From: Candidatus Hydrogenedens sp.
GTDB lineage: Bacteria > Hydrogenedentota > Hydrogenedentia > Hydrogenedentales > Hydrogenedentaceae
Assembly (NCBI GenBank): GCA_020216745.1
Contig: JAIWNQ010000255.1
Coordinates: 1 to 10,000 of the forward strand
Length of the DNA: 10,000 nucleotides
Reading direction: 5' to 3'
A model generated the notes under the pieces. It was not told the origin of the DNA, did no database searches, and was given only the letters and a program-made list of their open reading frames with translations. Below are positions 8,750 through 10,000 of this stretch, piece by piece. A program made the position numbers and the translations under genes. Position 1 is the first letter of the stretch. Each line of letters starts with the position of its first letter.

Positions 8750-10000
8750 ATGAAAGAATTAGTTATCAATGTAGAGCCTTTAGAAACACGCATCGCCCTC
8801 TTAGAGAACCAGAAATTAGTGGAACTTATGATAGAACGAGCAGAAGCTCCGTCACTGGTCGGTAATATTTATAAAGGCAGGGTTGATTCTATCATTCCTG
8901 GGATGCAAGCAGCATTTATAGATATTGGTATTGGGAAGAACGGTTTCTTATATGTATCGGATATTCTGGTAGATTTTGAGGATATTATTGTTGATGAGGG
9001 AATGGTTCCACGCCCCCTACACCGTAAAACAGAAAAGGGTCCTCCCAGAATACAAGATATAATTCATACAAACCAACAAATAATGGTGCAAGTCGTAAAA
9101 GACCAGATAGGGAACAAAGGAGCAAGACTTACAACGTTTATTACTATCCCTGGGAGATATATTATCCTATTCCCAACTATCCAATCCAGCGGTATATCAC
9201 GAAAAATAGAATCTGAGAAAGAAAGAGAACGATTACGGAAAATTATTCCACAAATAAAACCACCTGGGATGGGTATTGTCCTCAGAACTGCTGCTGAAAA
9301 TAGGTCTCGTGAAGACTTAGAAAATGACGTTGGATATTTACTAAGAGTTTGGAGGGAAGTCCAGGAAAAGTTCCACAGACAAAAAGGACCTGGCATCCTC
9401 CGTGAAGACCTGAATCCTATTTTACGTGTTGTCCGAGACCGATTTACGAAAGATGTGCATCGATTAACAATAGATAATCAACCGCAATATGAAAAAATTA
9501 TAAATTTCCTCGATATCCTCGAACCACAACTTAAGAAAAGGGTTCGGTTATATAAACTTAAAACACCTCTTTTCGAAAAGATGAATATTGAAAAGGAAAT
9601 TGAGAAAATCCTTCAAAGAAACGTTCAACTTAAGTCAGGTGGATATATCACTATCGATTTGACAGAGGCGTTAGTAGCAATTGACGTCAATACGGGGAGT
9701 TTTACAGGGAAAAAAGAATTAGAAGAAACTATCTTACAAACCAACTTGGAAGCGGCAGAAGAAATAGCCCGTCAAGTCCGTTTACGTGACTTAAATGGTA
9801 TTATTGTCATTGATTTCATTGATATGCTCTACGAGCAAAACCGCAAAAAATTATTAAATCATTTTACAGAACTGCTAAAAAGAGATAGGGCAAAAATCAC
9901 AATATCTGAAATCAGTGAGTTGGGAATGATTGAGATGACCCGCCAAAGGTTGAAACAGAATGTTATAAAAATATTAACACAGCCGTGTCCATATTGCTAT
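8750..10000 (+). CDS. rng: Ribonuclease E/G family protein, RNase G type, partial (C-terminus off the right edge)
   Basis: RNase G/E enzymes are magnesium-dependent endonucleases that cut AU-rich single-stranded RNA and prefer 5'-monophosphate ends; RNase G matures the 5' end of 16S rRNA. The 417 residues seen contain an S1-like RNA-binding region (about 36-125, GNIYKGRV and GMQAAFIDIG), the 5'-sensor-type RTA (179-181), the DNase I-like catalytic core with D312 in AIDVNTG and D355 in VIDFIDM, and the start of the zinc link, CPYC (413-416). The D-to-D gap of 43 and the D-to-Cys gap of 101 match E. coli RNase E. The insertion-poor N-terminus and the lysine at 382 look more like RNase G than RNase E, but the missing C-terminus leaves the name slightly open. 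The ATG is 5 bp after rodA, with GGGA eight bases upstream. Confidence 0.94.
   Translation, partial: MKELVINVEPLETRIALLENQKLVELMIERAEAPSLVGNIYKGRVDSIIPGMQAAFIDIGIGKNGFLYVSDILVDFEDIIVDEGMVPRPLHRKTEKGPPRIQDIIHTNQQIMVQVVKDQIGNKGARLTTFITIPGRYIILFPTIQSSGISRKIESEKERERLRKIIPQIKPPGMGIVLRTAAENRSREDLENDVGYLLRVWREVQEKFHRQKGPGILREDLNPILRVVRDRFTKDVHRLTIDNQPQYEKIINFLDILEPQLKKRVRLYKLKTPLFEKMNIEKEIEKILQRNVQLKSGGYITIDLTEALVAIDVNTGSFTGKKELEETILQTNLEAAEEIARQVRLRDLNGIIVIDFIDMLYEQNRKKLLNHFTELLKRDRAKITISEISELGMIEMTRQRLKQNVIKILTQPCPYCY

Noticed and set aside
9064..9396. Open frame of 110 codons on the minus strand
   Set aside because: Antisense to the RNase E/G gene, with no ribosome site or recognisable domain.

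Overview
The window is a dense, AT-rich stretch of an ordinary bacterial chromosome. It carries eight protein genes, all housekeeping, with no RNA gene, mobile element, CRISPR array or defence system that I can see. The gene set (MreB, MreC, MreD, PBP2, RodA) implies a walled bacterium that elongates its side wall. A PBP2-type MreB operon ending in an RNase G-type enzyme, and an MreB with a hydrophobic N-terminal extension, fit a diderm (Gram-negative-type) bacterium. I cannot name the phylum. The protein sequences look clearly different from the E. coli versions I remember, so an uncultured or little-studied lineage is plausible.

Layout. Bases 1-617, minus strand: the N-terminal two thirds of folP (dihydropteroate synthase), running off the left edge. 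Bases 654-2612, minus strand: complete ftsH (membrane AAA+ zinc protease), 36 bp upstream of folP and probably co-transcribed with it. Bases 2613-3004: a 392-bp very AT-rich divergent intergenic region holding a convincing extended -10 promoter for mreB and a weaker candidate for ftsH. Bases 3005-8744, plus strand: mreB, mreC, mreD, mrdA (PBP2), rodA. Bases 8750-10000, plus strand: the first 417 residues of an RNase E/G protein, cut by the right edge.

The rightward genes form one tight operon. There is 78 bp between mreB and mreC, about 15 bp between mreC and mreD, 4-bp stop/start overlaps at mreD-mrdA (ATGA) and mrdA-rodA (TTGA), and 5 bp between rodA and the RNase gene. Together they encode the Rod complex. 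MreB filaments, MreC and MreD position and activate the RodA glycosyltransferase and the PBP2 transpeptidase, which insert new peptidoglycan along the cell body. The RNase at the end of the operon is an RNA-processing enzyme that often sits next to mre genes.

I found no new system. The points most worth a second look are inside known proteins: a Cys/Cys/His/Cys version of the PBP2 zinc site, and two substitutions in otherwise highly conserved SEDS motifs of RodA (QPD to QPN, SYGGS to SYGRS).
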